Origin: an uncultured beta proteobacterium
Lineage (GTDB): Bacteria > Pseudomonadota > Gammaproteobacteria > Burkholderiales > Burkholderiaceae_B
NCBI GenBank assembly: GCA_903847325.1
Contig: CAINDJ010000258.1
Span: forward strand, 1 to 42,888
DNA length: 42,888 nucleotides
Direction of reading: 5' to 3'
Part shown: positions 10,319 through 19,947 of the stretch, piece after piece
Numbering within the stretch: the first letter of the stretch is position 1
How the letters are laid out: each line of letters starts with the position of its first letter
Notes under the pieces: generated by a model
The model's input: the letters and a program-made list of their open reading frames with translations, nothing else
The model's database searches: none
Told to the model about the DNA's origin: nothing
Position numbers and translations under genes: made by a program

Positions 10319-11200
10319 TTAAACTGCCGCACTGGTGTACGCCAGTCGCACATAAATAGGAGCATAAGGCTCTGCCTGGGTAATCTCAAGCAACAGTTCA
10401 CGTGACAGCTCGAGCATGGCTAAAAAGTGCACCACCACCACGGCAATCGGTGCGCCTTCTTCGATGCGTTCCATAAAGAGCTGTCCGAATTCAATAAAGC
10501 GAACATCCGAGAGCCTGCGCAAGATATGCGTCATATGATCGCGCACGGACAACTGCTCACGCGTAATGTGATGATGTGCATTGAGCTTGGCGCGCTTGAG
10601 AATATCAGCCCAGGCTTCTCGCAAATCCTCGACACTCACCTCAGGCAACGCGCGTTCTATGCGTAAATCAGCAAAAGCCTGTGCGCGCTGAAAGTCACGT
10701 CCAAGCTGGGGCAGCGCATCGAGCTTTTGGGAGGCTAGTTTCATTTGCTCATATTCGAGCAATCGACGCACCAGCTCAGCGCGAGGGTCCTCGACTTCTT
10801 CGCCGGTATCCGTTTTCTTGACGGGTAACAACATGCGCGCTTTGATCTCGATCAACATCGCAGCCATCAGCAGATACTCGGCTGCGAGCTCGAGGTTGTG
10901 CACGCGAATCTGGTCAACGTAGGACAAATACTGCTTGGTGACCTCGGCCATCGGGATGTCAAGGACGTTAAAATTCTGCTTGCGGATCAGATACAGCAAC
11001 AGATCGAGCGGCCCTTGGAAGGTCTCAAGAAACACCTCCAGCGCATCTGGCGGGATATACAAATCGGTCGGCAATGAAAACAGTGGCTCGCCATACAGTC
11101 GTGCCAGCGCCACAGTGTCCACGACATCAGGTGTCGTATCTACTGAGGGCTGCGTCAGGAGTGCCTCCAGGCTCTCGCCTGAAACCTTTGCCTTTGCCAT
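10319..11200 (-). CDS. scpA: Segregation and condensation protein A (kleisin)
   Basis: Kleisin subunit of the SMC-ScpAB chromosome condensation complex, bridging SMC heads and binding an ScpB dimer. The 293 aa product has the family's core FQGPLDLLLYLIRKQNFNVLDIP followed by the helical region through AAEYLLMAAMLIEIKARMLLP, and a C-terminal winged-helix part (FLAMLELSREL). A roughly 50-residue extension precedes the core, as in other betaproteobacterial homologues. ATG start. It sits between DUF3460 and panC; scpB is not in the window. Confidence 0.93.
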   Translation of the reverse strand: MAKAKVSGESLEALLTQPSVDTTPDVVDTVALARLYGEPLFSLPTDLYIPPDALEVFLETFQGPLDLLLYLIRKQNFNVLDIPMAEVTKQYLSYVDQIRVHNLELAAEYLLMAAMLIEIKARMLLPVKKTDTGEEVEDPRAELVRRLLEYEQMKLASQKLDALPQLGRDFQRAQAFADLRIERALPEVSVEDLREAWADILKRAKLNAHHHITREQLSVRDHMTHILRRLSDVRFIEFGQLFMERIEEGAPIAVVVVHFLAMLELSRELLLEITQAEPYAPIYVRLAYTSAAV

Positions 11201-11213
11201 TTGCCTGAGCTAC

Positions 11214-11402
11214 TTAGTCGTTTTGGTAGACGTAAGCATTTTGACGCACACGGGCCTGCTTGAACTCCTCGGCACGCTCCGCGTCCTGAGGTTTATCCCA
11301 TAGACGCGCGCGCCCGTCACGCTGACGTTGTTCAACATCAGGGTGGGCCGTTTTGTAGGCCTGGAGGAATTGGGTTATTTCTGAGGTGTAGTTCTCTGCC
11401 AT
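11214..11402 (-). CDS. DUF3460 family small protein
   Basis: A 62 aa hydrophilic protein matching the DUF3460 pattern found in betaproteobacteria, with N-terminal YTSEITQFLQAYKTAHPDVE and a central RARLWDKP. It has no signal peptide or membrane segment and is rich in charged residues. It precedes scpA by 13 bases, the usual place for this family, which argues for co-transcription with scpA-panC. Its function is unknown. Confidence 0.88.
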   Translation of the reverse strand: MAENYTSEITQFLQAYKTAHPDVEQRQRDGRARLWDKPQDAERAEEFKQARVRQNAYVYQND

Positions 11403-11467
11403 AGCTTCGCCAGCAAAAGGTTAGACTGACGCCTAGTGTACTGTAGAGCAGCCTCTGTCAACACCCC

Positions 11468-12904
11468 ATGCCAACACCCAGCTCCGATACCGTCGTGAAC
11501 AGACCCGCCTCCTGCGTATCACCGCAGGCCAGGCGAATTTTGCCTTTTATTGTTGGCTGTGCACTTTTTATGCAGATGCTGGACTCAACCGTGGTCACAA
11601 CTGCCTTGCCCGCGATGGCTGTGGCCCTTAATTCCGATCCGGTCAGCCTGAATATAGCGATTACTTCTTATTTACTGTCCCTGGCAGTCTTTGTACCCAT
11701 CAGTGGCTGGGCAGCAGACCGTTTCGGTGCGCGCAAAGTCTTCATGATCGCGATTGGAATTTTTACAATCAGTTCGTTGACCTGCGCCCTTTCAAACTCA
11801 CTGCTGCACCTTGTGCTTTCGCGTATTGCTCAGGGCCTGGGTGGTGCGATGATGGTACCTGTCGGACGCATCATCCTGCTCAGGACCATCCCAAAACACG
11901 ACCTGCTACGCGCCATGGCTTTTTTATCCATGCCAGCCCTGATTGGTCCCTTAATCGGACCGCCGCTCGGAGGGTTTCTGGTGACCTATGCCTCCTGGCA
12001 CTGGATTTTCCTGATCAACTTACCGATCGGCTTGTTTGGAATCTGGATGGTCAGACGCTATGTGATTGAGCTGCCGCACGACGGAATGCAACACCCTCTT
12101 GATTTCATTGGGTTTTTACTCAGCGCGCTGTGTATGGCTTGTCTGATGGGTGGATTTGAAGCGCTCGGCACAAGCGCGGCCTCCTGGAGCCTGACCGTAG
12201 GCTTGATTGGCACAGGACTGACAACAGGGGTGCTCTATTATTTTCATTCAAAAATTTGCCCGCACCCTATTCTGGACCTGTCGTTGCTTAGCATTCCGAC
12301 CTTCAGGGCTTCAATGCTGGCGGGCAATTTATGCAGGTTCACCATTGGCTCCAGCCCTTTTCTCATGGCGATATTGCTGCAGGTTAGTTTCGGACTCTCC
12401 GCGCTGTCGGCGGGCATGATTACTTTTGCAGGGGCGATTGGCTCGATGGCGATGAAATTCGTTGCGCCTCCCATCCTGCGTCGCTGGGGCTACCGCCAAG
12501 TTCTAACAATAAATGGCGTGATGACTGCCGCGTGCACAGTCTTATGCATCGTTTTCACCGCTTACACGCCTGTCTGGGTGATCAGTGGCGTATTGTTGTT
12601 GGGAGGATTTTTCAGATCCTTGCAATTTACCGCGGTAAATACACTGACCTTTGCAGATGTCTCGCATGCAGGCATGAGTCGCGCCAGCAGCTTTGCTGCG
12701 ATGGGACAACAACTCGGCGTCAGTCTTGGCGTAGGTGTGGCCGCCTGCACGTTAAACATCAGCATGAACTGGCGCCACGCGGACACGATAAGTTCCGGGG
12801 ACGTCAATGCGGGCTTTATTGTGATCGGCGTTTTATGCGCACTCGCCAGTCTCTTGTTCTGGCGCATGGCCCCTAATGCGGGTGAATCGCTTCAGCGTCG
12901 TTAA
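11468..12904 (+). CDS. MFS drug:proton antiporter, DHA2 (EmrB/QacA) family
   Basis: A 478 aa inner-membrane exporter with about 14 predicted helices. The first helix carries the DHA2 signature MLDSTVVTTALPAMA; motif A-like GWAADRFGARKVF lies in the loop after helix 2, and an antiporter motif C-like segment follows (ALIGPLIGPPLGGFLV). It stands alone: there is no EmrA-type adaptor and no regulator beside it. It is divergent from the DUF3460 gene and convergent with the Bug gene. A strong ribosome binding site is not evident before the ATG, so the start is moderately sure. The substrate is unknown. Confidence 0.9.
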   Translation: MPTPSSDTVVNRPASCVSPQARRILPFIVGCALFMQMLDSTVVTTALPAMAVALNSDPVSLNIAITSYLLSLAVFVPISGWAADRFGARKVFMIAIGIFTISSLTCALSNSLLHLVLSRIAQGLGGAMMVPVGRIILLRTIPKHDLLRAMAFLSMPALIGPLIGPPLGGFLVTYASWHWIFLINLPIGLFGIWMVRRYVIELPHDGMQHPLDFIGFLLSALCMACLMGGFEALGTSAASWSLTVGLIGTGLTTGVLYYFHSKICPHPILDLSLLSIPTFRASMLAGNLCRFTIGSSPFLMAILLQVSFGLSALSAGMITFAGAIGSMAMKFVAPPILRRWGYRQVLTINGVMTAACTVLCIVFTAYTPVWVISGVLLLGGFFRSLQFTAVNTLTFADVSHAGMSRASSFAAMGQQLGVSLGVGVAACTLNISMNWRHADTISSGDVNAGFIVIGVLCALASLLFWRMAPNAGESLQRR

Positions 12905-12937
12905 TCGAGAGCGGCCAGTATTGAGAGCCGCAATCAG

Positions 12938-13983
12938 TTAGTTCACCTGCGCACCCGAAAGCTTGACAATTTCCTGATATTTTTCGCGCTCGGCGCTCAC
13001 CATGGCCGAGAACTCGGCTACAGTCAATGCCGTAGCGTTTGATCCCATCGCCTTGAGCCGTTCCTGGACGAGAGGATCCCTGAGGGCCGATTGAAAAGCC
13101 TCATGCAGCGTATCTACAACGGCGACAGGCGTTCCTGCGGTTGCAAACACACCAAACCAGGTCCCAATATCAAAAGGCGCTACGCCAGCCTCTTGCATGG
13201 TCGCAACCTTTGGCAACATCTCTGCCCGTGCAGTCGTGGTGACAGCTAATGGAATCACTTTGCCATCATTGATCAGACCTGCTGCCGCGGCAAGATTATC
13301 AAACATGAAATTCGACTGGCCCGAAAGCAAAGCGAGCTGTGCAGGCGAGGCGCCCTGATAAGGAATGTGCACAACGTTAATCTGTGTTCGGGCCCGCAAA
13401 AGCTCTCCAGCAAGATGTCCGGCACTTCCAGAGCCACCCGAACCGTAATTCATTTCGCCGGGATGCGCGCGCGCATAAACGACCAGATCGTTCACCGTTG
13501 CAATCGAATGCTTATTCGCAAAATCCTTGTTGATCACGAGCACGTTAGGCACGGAAGCAACCAGGGCGACCGGGGCAAAATCTTTCACAGAATCATAGGG
13601 AATCGAAGCAAATAACCAGGGATTAATCGCATGTGTCGCAACGGCCCCCATGACCAGCGTGTAGCCGTCAGGTGGCGCCTTTGCCACGACATCAGCACCG
13701 ATATTCCCACCCGCACCCGGTTTATTTTCAACGATTACTTGCTGACCCAGTGATGTTTTGGCTTTTTCGGCGAGCAGCCGCGCCATCGTATCCAGAGGAC
13801 CGCCTGGAGGGTAAGGGACAACAAACCGGAGCGGCTTGACTGGCCAGGCTCGCGTAACGGAAGCAGAGTCAGCCGGGGACGAACTCTGCGTCGCGGTTTG
13901 AGCTTGTACCTGAATTGACAGCAGGCCCGCCATCACGCCTGCAAAAAAAGCCCGCTGCACCGCGCGTGTTAAAGATATTTTCA

Positions 13984-13984
<1 letters not shown>
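12938..13984 (-). CDS. Bug-family (TctC-like) periplasmic substrate-binding protein
   Basis: A 348 aa exported binding protein of the tripartite tricarboxylate transporter receptor family, greatly expanded in Bordetella and relatives. It has an N-terminal signal peptide (to about QVQAQTA) and the two family loops FVVPYPPGGPLDTMARLLAE and VENKPGAGGNIGADVVAKAP that clasp a carboxylate ligand through waters. No TctA/TctB membrane genes are present. Its ATG overlaps the TAA of the ABC ATPase gene (TAATG), so it is the last gene of the amino acid importer operon. The ligand cannot be predicted. It may work with the ABC importer, act as a sensor receptor, or simply be co-expressed. Confidence 0.9.
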
Positions 13985-14724
<740 letters not shown>

Positions 14725-14739
14725 ACATATTCTCCAGAT

Positions 14740-15843
14740 CTAGCGTTGGTAGCCCGTCGACAAGCGCTTTTCAAGCGACTGACTGTACTTGGACATCGAG
14801 AAACAAAATGCGAAATAAATAAGTGCGATAAATATATATAACTCTGAACTGAACCCACGCCAGGACTGATCGGTCAGTGCCGCTTTAGCCGCCTGAGTCA
14901 GATCAAAAATACCTATCACCACCACCAGCGAGGTGTCTTTGAACATCGCGATAAAAATACCGACCAGGGGTGGGATCACAATCTTGAGCGCCTGAGGTAA
15001 TACGACCAAACGCATCGTTTGCCAGTAGTTCAGACCAATCGACTCAGCCCCCTCAAACTGCCCCTTGGGGATCGCCTGCAGACCACCCCGTATCGTTTCA
15101 GCGATATACGCCGCGGCAAACATGATGATTGCTATCTGCGCGCGCAACAACTTATCGATCGACATGCCTTCTGGTAAAAACAAAGGCAACATCACCGCCG
15201 ACATGAACAACAAACTGATCAGCGGCACACCACGAATCAGCTCAATGTAAACCACGCAGATCGACTTGATCGCAGGCATCGTGGAACGACGGCCAAGAGC
15301 CAGTAAAACACCAATCGGAAACGCGAAGGCGATACCAAAGGTCGACAAAATCAACGTCAGGGGCAAGCCACCCCACAGACTGTTTTCAACAAATTTCAAT
15401 CCGAAAATTCCACCCCACATCAGAACAGCGACAGCAACCAGCGCCACAGTCCAGATCACCACGAGCCATAGATTCCAGAATTTCCTGACTCCACTCAGCA
15501 CAATCACGCCGAGCAAAATACATGTGGCAATCAAAGGCCGCCATTGTTCGTCATAAGGATACAAGCCGAACAAAATGAGCCGGTGTTTTTCATAAATGAA
15601 TGCCCAGCAGGCGCCACCCGTACCTCGGCACTCTTGCGCCGTGGTAGCACTGATATTGGCCTTGATAAACGCCCACTCAACAATTGCGGGCACGGTTGCA
15701 AGCAACAGCCAGGCTGAAAGAATCGTCAGCAAGCAATTCAAAGGAGTCGAAAAAAGCTGTGACCTCATCCAGCTCCATGCCGACGCATGCGCAGCGGGCG
15801 CCTCGTCATTGAGCGCAACGCCTGGCGTATTGACTGTACTCAT
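14740..15843 (-). CDS. aapM: Polar amino acid ABC transporter permease, AapM type
   Basis: Inner-membrane permease subunit, 367 aa. It has a long N-terminal extension with extra hydrophobic helices typical of AapM, then the HisM-type core and the EAA loop segment AESIGLNYWQTMRLVVLPQA that contacts the ATPase. It also carries GVPLISLLFMSAVMLPLF in the core. Its ATG follows the TGA of aapQ with one base between. With AapQ it would form the heterodimeric channel of a general or glutamate/aspartate-type L-amino acid importer. Confidence 0.92.
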   Translation of the reverse strand: MSTVNTPGVALNDEAPAAHASAWSWMRSQLFSTPLNCLLTILSAWLLLATVPAIVEWAFIKANISATTAQECRGTGGACWAFIYEKHRLILFGLYPYDEQWRPLIATCILLGVIVLSGVRKFWNLWLVVIWTVALVAVAVLMWGGIFGLKFVENSLWGGLPLTLILSTFGIAFAFPIGVLLALGRRSTMPAIKSICVVYIELIRGVPLISLLFMSAVMLPLFLPEGMSIDKLLRAQIAIIMFAAAYIAETIRGGLQAIPKGQFEGAESIGLNYWQTMRLVVLPQALKIVIPPLVGIFIAMFKDTSLVVVIGIFDLTQAAKAALTDQSWRGFSSELYIFIALIYFAFCFSMSKYSQSLEKRLSTGYQR

Positions 15844-15844
15844 C

Positions 15845-17026
15845 TCAACGCTCCACTAACGCGATACGCGTGTTGTACCAGTTCATAAACAGTGAAATCG
15901 AAATACTGACCGTCAGATAAGCACCCATAATGATCATGATGCCCTCGATGGCCTGTCCGGTCTGGTTCAGTGTTGTATTCACGACGGAGACGATGTCAGG
16001 ATATCCAATTGCGACGGCCAAAGAACTATTTTTCGTGATGTTCAAGTATTGACTCGTCATTGGCGGAATAATCACGCGCAGTGCCTGGGGCAATACGATC
16101 AGACGTAAAACCAGACCATTTTTAAGACCAAGGGCGCCTGCGGCCTCCCACTGGCCGTAATTCACCGACTGGATACCTGAACGCACCACCTCGGCGATAA
16201 ACGCGGAGGTATAAACAACCAGACCAATAATGAGTGCGGCAAACTCCGGGCTCAGGGTAATGCCGCCTGCGAAGTTAAAGCCTTTTAGTTCCGGCATATC
16301 AATCGAAAGTGCCGTACCACTGAACAACCAGACCACTACGGGAAGTAAGCACAACAACGCGATTGAAACACGCCAGACGGGGAAAATCTGACCCGTTTTT
16401 TCCTGACGCTTGCGTGCCCAGCGCGACAAACCGATGATCACAACGATCGCCAGCAATGCGCCCCACAGCAACCAGCTCAGACCATCGCCCTGCAGCCAGG
16501 GCATTTTGACACCGCGATTCGAAATAAAGACGCCAGGTAATGGCTTGAGCGCCTGCCGTGGTCCCGGCATCGTCTCGGAAATAATGGCGTACCAGAAAAA
16601 TAATTGCAGCAACAACGGGATGTTGCGCATCACTTCAACGTAAATACTCGCGATCTTGCGAATCAGCCAGTTTTTAGACAACCTTGCGATGCCAATCAGG
16701 GTACCAAGCAGGGTGGCAAAAATAATGCCAACCACCGCAACGCGCAAGGTATTGAGCAAACCAACGGTGAGCGCTCGCCTGTAGTCGTTAGCAGGGCCGT
16801 AATCAATCAGTGATTCGCCAATCGCAAACCCGGCTTCGCGGTTTAAAAAGCCAAACCCTGACGCAATATTTCGAACCGAAAGATTGTGCAGTGTATTTTG
16901 CACAAGAAACCACACCACAGCACCGACCGCGCAGAGTGCGATCACCTGATATACGATCGAGCGCACACCCGGATCATTCCAGGATAGTCGCTTGCCAAGC
17001 GGCGCGCTTGATTTGGGCTGGGTCAT
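15845..17026 (-). CDS. aapQ: Polar amino acid ABC transporter permease, AapQ type
   Basis: Inner-membrane permease subunit, 393 aa, of AapQ length rather than the 220-250 aa of minimal HisQ proteins. After an N-terminal helix it carries YVEVMRNIPLLLQLFFWY, the family's RNxPLL motif, a large periplasmic insertion, and the EAA segment AAGALGLKNGLVLRLIVLPQ. It lies downstream of aapJ, separated by a rho-independent terminator-like hairpin whose T tract ends about a dozen bases before its start, so its expression is probably lower than that of the binding protein. Confidence 0.92.
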   Translation of the reverse strand: MTQPKSSAPLGKRLSWNDPGVRSIVYQVIALCAVGAVVWFLVQNTLHNLSVRNIASGFGFLNREAGFAIGESLIDYGPANDYRRALTVGLLNTLRVAVVGIIFATLLGTLIGIARLSKNWLIRKIASIYVEVMRNIPLLLQLFFWYAIISETMPGPRQALKPLPGVFISNRGVKMPWLQGDGLSWLLWGALLAIVVIIGLSRWARKRQEKTGQIFPVWRVSIALLCLLPVVVWLFSGTALSIDMPELKGFNFAGGITLSPEFAALIIGLVVYTSAFIAEVVRSGIQSVNYGQWEAAGALGLKNGLVLRLIVLPQALRVIIPPMTSQYLNITKNSSLAVAIGYPDIVSVVNTTLNQTGQAIEGIMIIMGAYLTVSISISLFMNWYNTRIALVER

Positions 17027-17038
17027 AAAAGATTCTGT

Positions 17039-17080
17039 AAAAAAAAAGTTGCAGGGCGACCCAAACTGAAGGTCGCCCTG
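17039..17080 (-). terminator. Intra-operon terminator/attenuator between aapJ and aapQ
   Basis: On the minus strand a perfect 10-bp stem (CAGGGCGACC paired with GGTCGCCCTG, 17080-17071 and 17061-17052) with a 9-base loop is followed after four bases by nine Ts (17047-17039). This has intrinsic terminator form. Lying between the binding protein gene and the permease genes, it would let only part of the transcripts continue, the usual way ABC importers make excess binding protein. Confidence 0.85.
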
Positions 17081-17113
17081 TGTCTAAATTGCAATCAGTT
17101 TAAACAAGAACAA

Positions 17114-18130
17114 TTAACGGATAGGCCAGCCGTACATGATGCCGCCTTTGGTCCATTGCTGGTTCAAACCGCGTGGCAGCTTCAGTGGGCTGTCAGCACC
17201 TACGTTGCGCTCAAAGCTCTCGCCGTAGTTACCCACCTGTTTGACAATGTTGTAAGCCCATTTTTCATCCACACCCAGGTTCTTACCCATGCCAGGCGTT
17301 ACACCCAGGATGCGCTGAACGTTAGGGTTGGTGCTCTTGAGCATTTCATCCACGTTTTTAGTGGTGATGCCATACTCTTCGGCCTCAAGCAATGCAAACA
17401 AAGACCAGCGAATCACGTTAAACCACTGCTCATCACCCTGGCGAACCATCGGGCCCAGCGGCTCTTTGGAAAAGTCATCAGGAAGAATGACGTAGTTGTC
17501 AGGTTTTTCCATTGTCGAACGCGAACCGGCCAGACCTGATTTGTCTGTCGTGTAGGCATCGCAGCGGCCAGATACAAATGCGCCGACCACTTCGTCAAGC
17601 TTTTCGATCACAACGGGTTTGAATTCAATCTTGTTAGCACGGAAGAAGTCCGCCAAGTTCAACTCCGTGGTGGTGCCTGGCTGGACGCAAACGGTTGCGC
17701 CGTTCAGCTCTTTAGCCGATTTGATGTTCAAATCTTTGCGGACGATGACGCCCTGGCTGTCATAAAAGTTAACGCCAGCACCGAGCATGCCCTGTGTGGT
17801 GTCACGTGTCAGGGTTTGTGTGGTGTTACGTGTCAGCACATCAATTTCGCCAGACTGCAGTGCTGTAAAGCGCTGCTGCGAGGTCAATGGTGTCACTTTG
17901 AATTTGGTTGCGTCGCCAAACATCGTGGCTGCAACAGCGCGACACATATCGATATCAAGACCTTTCCACTCGCCTTTGCTATCGGCTGCTGAAAAACCAG
18001 CCACGCCGGTCGAGACGCCGCACTGAACAAAGCCTTTCTTTTTAACGTTTTCAAAGGTCGCGCCAGCTTGGGCGACAGAGCTGGCTGCAACCAGGGCTGC
18101 GCCAACAGCGGCAAGTTTAAGAAATTTCAT
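17114..18130 (-). CDS. aapJ: Periplasmic polar amino acid-binding protein, AapJ type
   Basis: Solute-binding protein (family 3) of the amino acid ABC importer, 338 aa. A signal peptide (MKFLKLAAVGAALVAASSVAQA) is followed by FVQCGVSTGVAGFSAADSKG, then WKGLDIDMCRAVAATMFGD and VTPLTSQQRFTALQSGEIDV, the SBP_bac_3 core, and a C-terminal extension typical of AapJ (GESFERNVGADSPLKLPRGL). A GGAG ribosome binding site lies eight bases before the ATG. It is the first gene of the operon aapJ-aapQ-aapM-aapP-bug. Specificity is probably glutamate/aspartate or a broad set of L-amino acids, which the sequence alone cannot settle. Confidence 0.94.
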   Translation of the reverse strand: MKFLKLAAVGAALVAASSVAQAGATFENVKKKGFVQCGVSTGVAGFSAADSKGEWKGLDIDMCRAVAATMFGDATKFKVTPLTSQQRFTALQSGEIDVLTRNTTQTLTRDTTQGMLGAGVNFYDSQGVIVRKDLNIKSAKELNGATVCVQPGTTTELNLADFFRANKIEFKPVVIEKLDEVVGAFVSGRCDAYTTDKSGLAGSRSTMEKPDNYVILPDDFSKEPLGPMVRQGDEQWFNVIRWSLFALLEAEEYGITTKNVDEMLKSTNPNVQRILGVTPGMGKNLGVDEKWAYNIVKQVGNYGESFERNVGADSPLKLPRGLNQQWTKGGIMYGWPIR

Positions 18131-18218
18131 GGATTAATCTCCGAATTACAACAATATGCGGCTGCCTGTTAAGCGAGCTCACGCGTGACTTTCATACAAG
18201 TAACGGATCGTAACTGGT

Positions 18219-18259
18219 ATAGGTCCTATGACTGTATGAGGGAAATCCCTCGGCGTCAA
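18219..18259 (-). promoter_or_regulatory. Candidate aapJ promoter with two overlapping palindromes
   Basis: Minus-strand elements TTGACG (18259-18254) and TACAGT (18236-18231) are separated by exactly 17 bases, giving a sigma-70-like promoter with a leader of about 95 bases before aapJ. The spacer holds the inverted repeat GAGGGAAATCCCTC (18238-18251), and the start-site region holds ATAGGTCCTAT (18219-18229). Their placement suggests operators, but no known regulator consensus is recognised. The same interval precedes ftsE on the other strand. Confidence 0.45.
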
Positions 18260-18343
18260 TCAGCTGTTTTACGTATAGACAGACATTTTATCTATGCAGA
18301 CTGACTCAGCGTTATGATTAGACCTTCAAAGACAAGTAAAAAC

Positions 18344-19018
18344 ATGATTGAATTCAAGCACGTTTTCAAATCTTACGGTCGCGGCCGCAACATTCTCTCC
18401 GACATCACCTTTCGCGTGACAGCTGGAGAATTTGTGTTCGTTGCCGGCCCATCCGGTGCGGGTAAATCCACACTACTGAAAATGATCGGTGGTCTTGAGC
18501 CGCCTAGCCGTGGTTCGATCGAGGTAAACGGGCAGAGGCTCGATGAATTATCCGCCCGCGCCCGCCCTTATTTGCGACGTGCCGTAGGCGTGATTTTGCA
18601 AGACACCCATCTTTTATATGACCGTAGTGCGATCAATAACGTACTGTTACCTCTTGCCGTGACTGGACTGGCACCAGACTTGGCCCGGGCCCGGGCGCGT
18701 GCGGCTCTCGAAAAAGTAGGCCTCTCCACTAAGGAGGACATGAATCCGATCGAACTGTCGGGTGGTGAGCAACAACGTCTGGCTATCGCACGCGCAATTG
18801 TTAACCGACCCTCTATTCTGATCGCCGATGAGCCCACAGCAAACCTTGATCGTGAAACCGCGCATCGAATTATGTCGGTATTCAGGGACTTCAACCGTGT
18901 GGGTGTCACAACCTTGATTGCCTCGCACGATGAGGCACTGATGGCGGAGTACTCCAGCCGCACCTTCAGAATCGACCCAGGCAAGTTCACAGATCTGTCG
19001 GGGCGGGCCACGAAATGA
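18344..19018 (+). CDS. ftsE: Cell division ATP-binding protein FtsE
   Basis: ATPase of the FtsEX complex, which at the septum couples FtsZ assembly to activation of peptidoglycan hydrolases. Walker A is GPSGAGKST (35-43), the signature is LSGGEQQRLAIARAIV, and Walker B is ILIADEPTANLD. I place the start at the ATG at 18344 (MIEFKHVFKSYG), matching the usual FtsE N-terminus; an in-frame ATG at 18314 would add ten residues. Neither has a good Shine-Dalgarno sequence. The TGA overlaps the ftsX ATG (ATGA). Confidence 0.94.
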   Translation: MIEFKHVFKSYGRGRNILSDITFRVTAGEFVFVAGPSGAGKSTLLKMIGGLEPPSRGSIEVNGQRLDELSARARPYLRRAVGVILQDTHLLYDRSAINNVLLPLAVTGLAPDLARARARAALEKVGLSTKEDMNPIELSGGEQQRLAIARAIVNRPSILIADEPTANLDRETAHRIMSVFRDFNRVGVTTLIASHDEALMAEYSSRTFRIDPGKFTDLSGRATK

Positions 19019-19923
19019 AAACCCTGCTGCGTCAGCACCGCTATGCCCTCGCGGTCACCCTCAAAAGACTGGTTTCACAGCCCTTTTCCTCGATTGCCAA
19101 CTTATTGGTGATTGCCCTTGCATTGTCTTTGCCGCTGCTTGGCGCTTGCTTGCTCGTCTCGGTCCAGCCTGTCGCCAGACAACTTTCAGTTACCCCTGAG
19201 CTCACCGTTTTTCTGAAAATGGAAGCCCCGCGCGGTCAGGCCGAAGAAATTGCCACAAGAATTCGTAAAGAACACTTGGAGCAAACGTCTTCGGTTCGGG
19301 TCATGTCCAAAGAGGCTGCACTCAAAGAACTGCGTACCAACCCTGCCTGGGAACAAGCCCTGAAAGTATTGCCTGGCAATCCGTTACCTGACGCAGTCAT
19401 CGTTACCCTGACACCCGGAGACGACCTGGCTGACAGAGCCGACAAACTCGCCCGAGCCTGGCGCAGCTGGCCTGGCGTAGATCTGGTTCAGCTTGACAGC
19501 GCCTGGGTGCAGAGACTCGAGGCCTTACTGCGTTTTGCGCGTATTGGCTTAATCCTGCTTGCCTTAAGTGTTGCACTGGTCGTACTGGCCACAGTATTCA
19601 ACACGGTTAGAATGCAGGCGCTATCGCAACGCGAAGAAATCGGTGTGGCAAGGCTAGTCGGTGCAACCGAGTCGTTTGTGCGCAGACCCTTTTTGTATCT
19701 TGGCTCGATTACATGCAGCCTGGCCGCGCTCATCGCGATTGGTGTCGCGCGTCTGGCCCTGATCCCACTGAACGACGCACTTTCAAGTCTGGCGCGCAGT
19801 TATGACGCGGACTTTGCACTCTTCCTGCCCTCAGCCACTATGCTCGCGCTGGCAGTGATTGCTGTCGCTGCATTAGGCGCACTCTCTGCGCGCTGGTCAG
19901 TGCAACGCAACACGCGTTTTTAA
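19015..19923 (+). CDS. ftsX: Cell division protein FtsX
   Basis: Inner-membrane partner of FtsE, 302 aa, with four predicted helices: the first near residues 25-50 (IANLLVIALALSLPLLGACL), then a periplasmic domain (TVFLKMEAPRGQAEEIATRI onward) that in relatives recruits hydrolase activators such as EnvC, then three C-terminal helices. QREEIGVARLVGAT, before the last pair, is the conserved cytoplasmic loop of FtsX/MacB-type permeases. Translation is coupled to ftsE by the ATGA overlap; mutY follows after 24 bases. Confidence 0.94.
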   Translation: MKTLLRQHRYALAVTLKRLVSQPFSSIANLLVIALALSLPLLGACLLVSVQPVARQLSVTPELTVFLKMEAPRGQAEEIATRIRKEHLEQTSSVRVMSKEAALKELRTNPAWEQALKVLPGNPLPDAVIVTLTPGDDLADRADKLARAWRSWPGVDLVQLDSAWVQRLEALLRFARIGLILLALSVALVVLATVFNTVRMQALSQREEIGVARLVGATESFVRRPFLYLGSITCSLAALIAIGVARLALIPLNDALSSLARSYDADFALFLPSATMLALAVIAVAALGALSARWSVQRNTRF

Positions 19924-19947
19924 GCATTCACGCGTGTCCTGTTTCAA

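Noticed and set aside
12905-12937. Possible terminator between the MFS exporter and the Bug gene
   Set aside because: Only a five-base GCGGC/GCCGC pairing is present, with no T tract; too weak to call.
18675-18705. GC-rich repeat (CCCGGG units) inside ftsE as a regulatory or recombination site
   Set aside because: It simply encodes an Ala/Arg-rich helix (LARARARAAL) between the conserved ATPase motifs.
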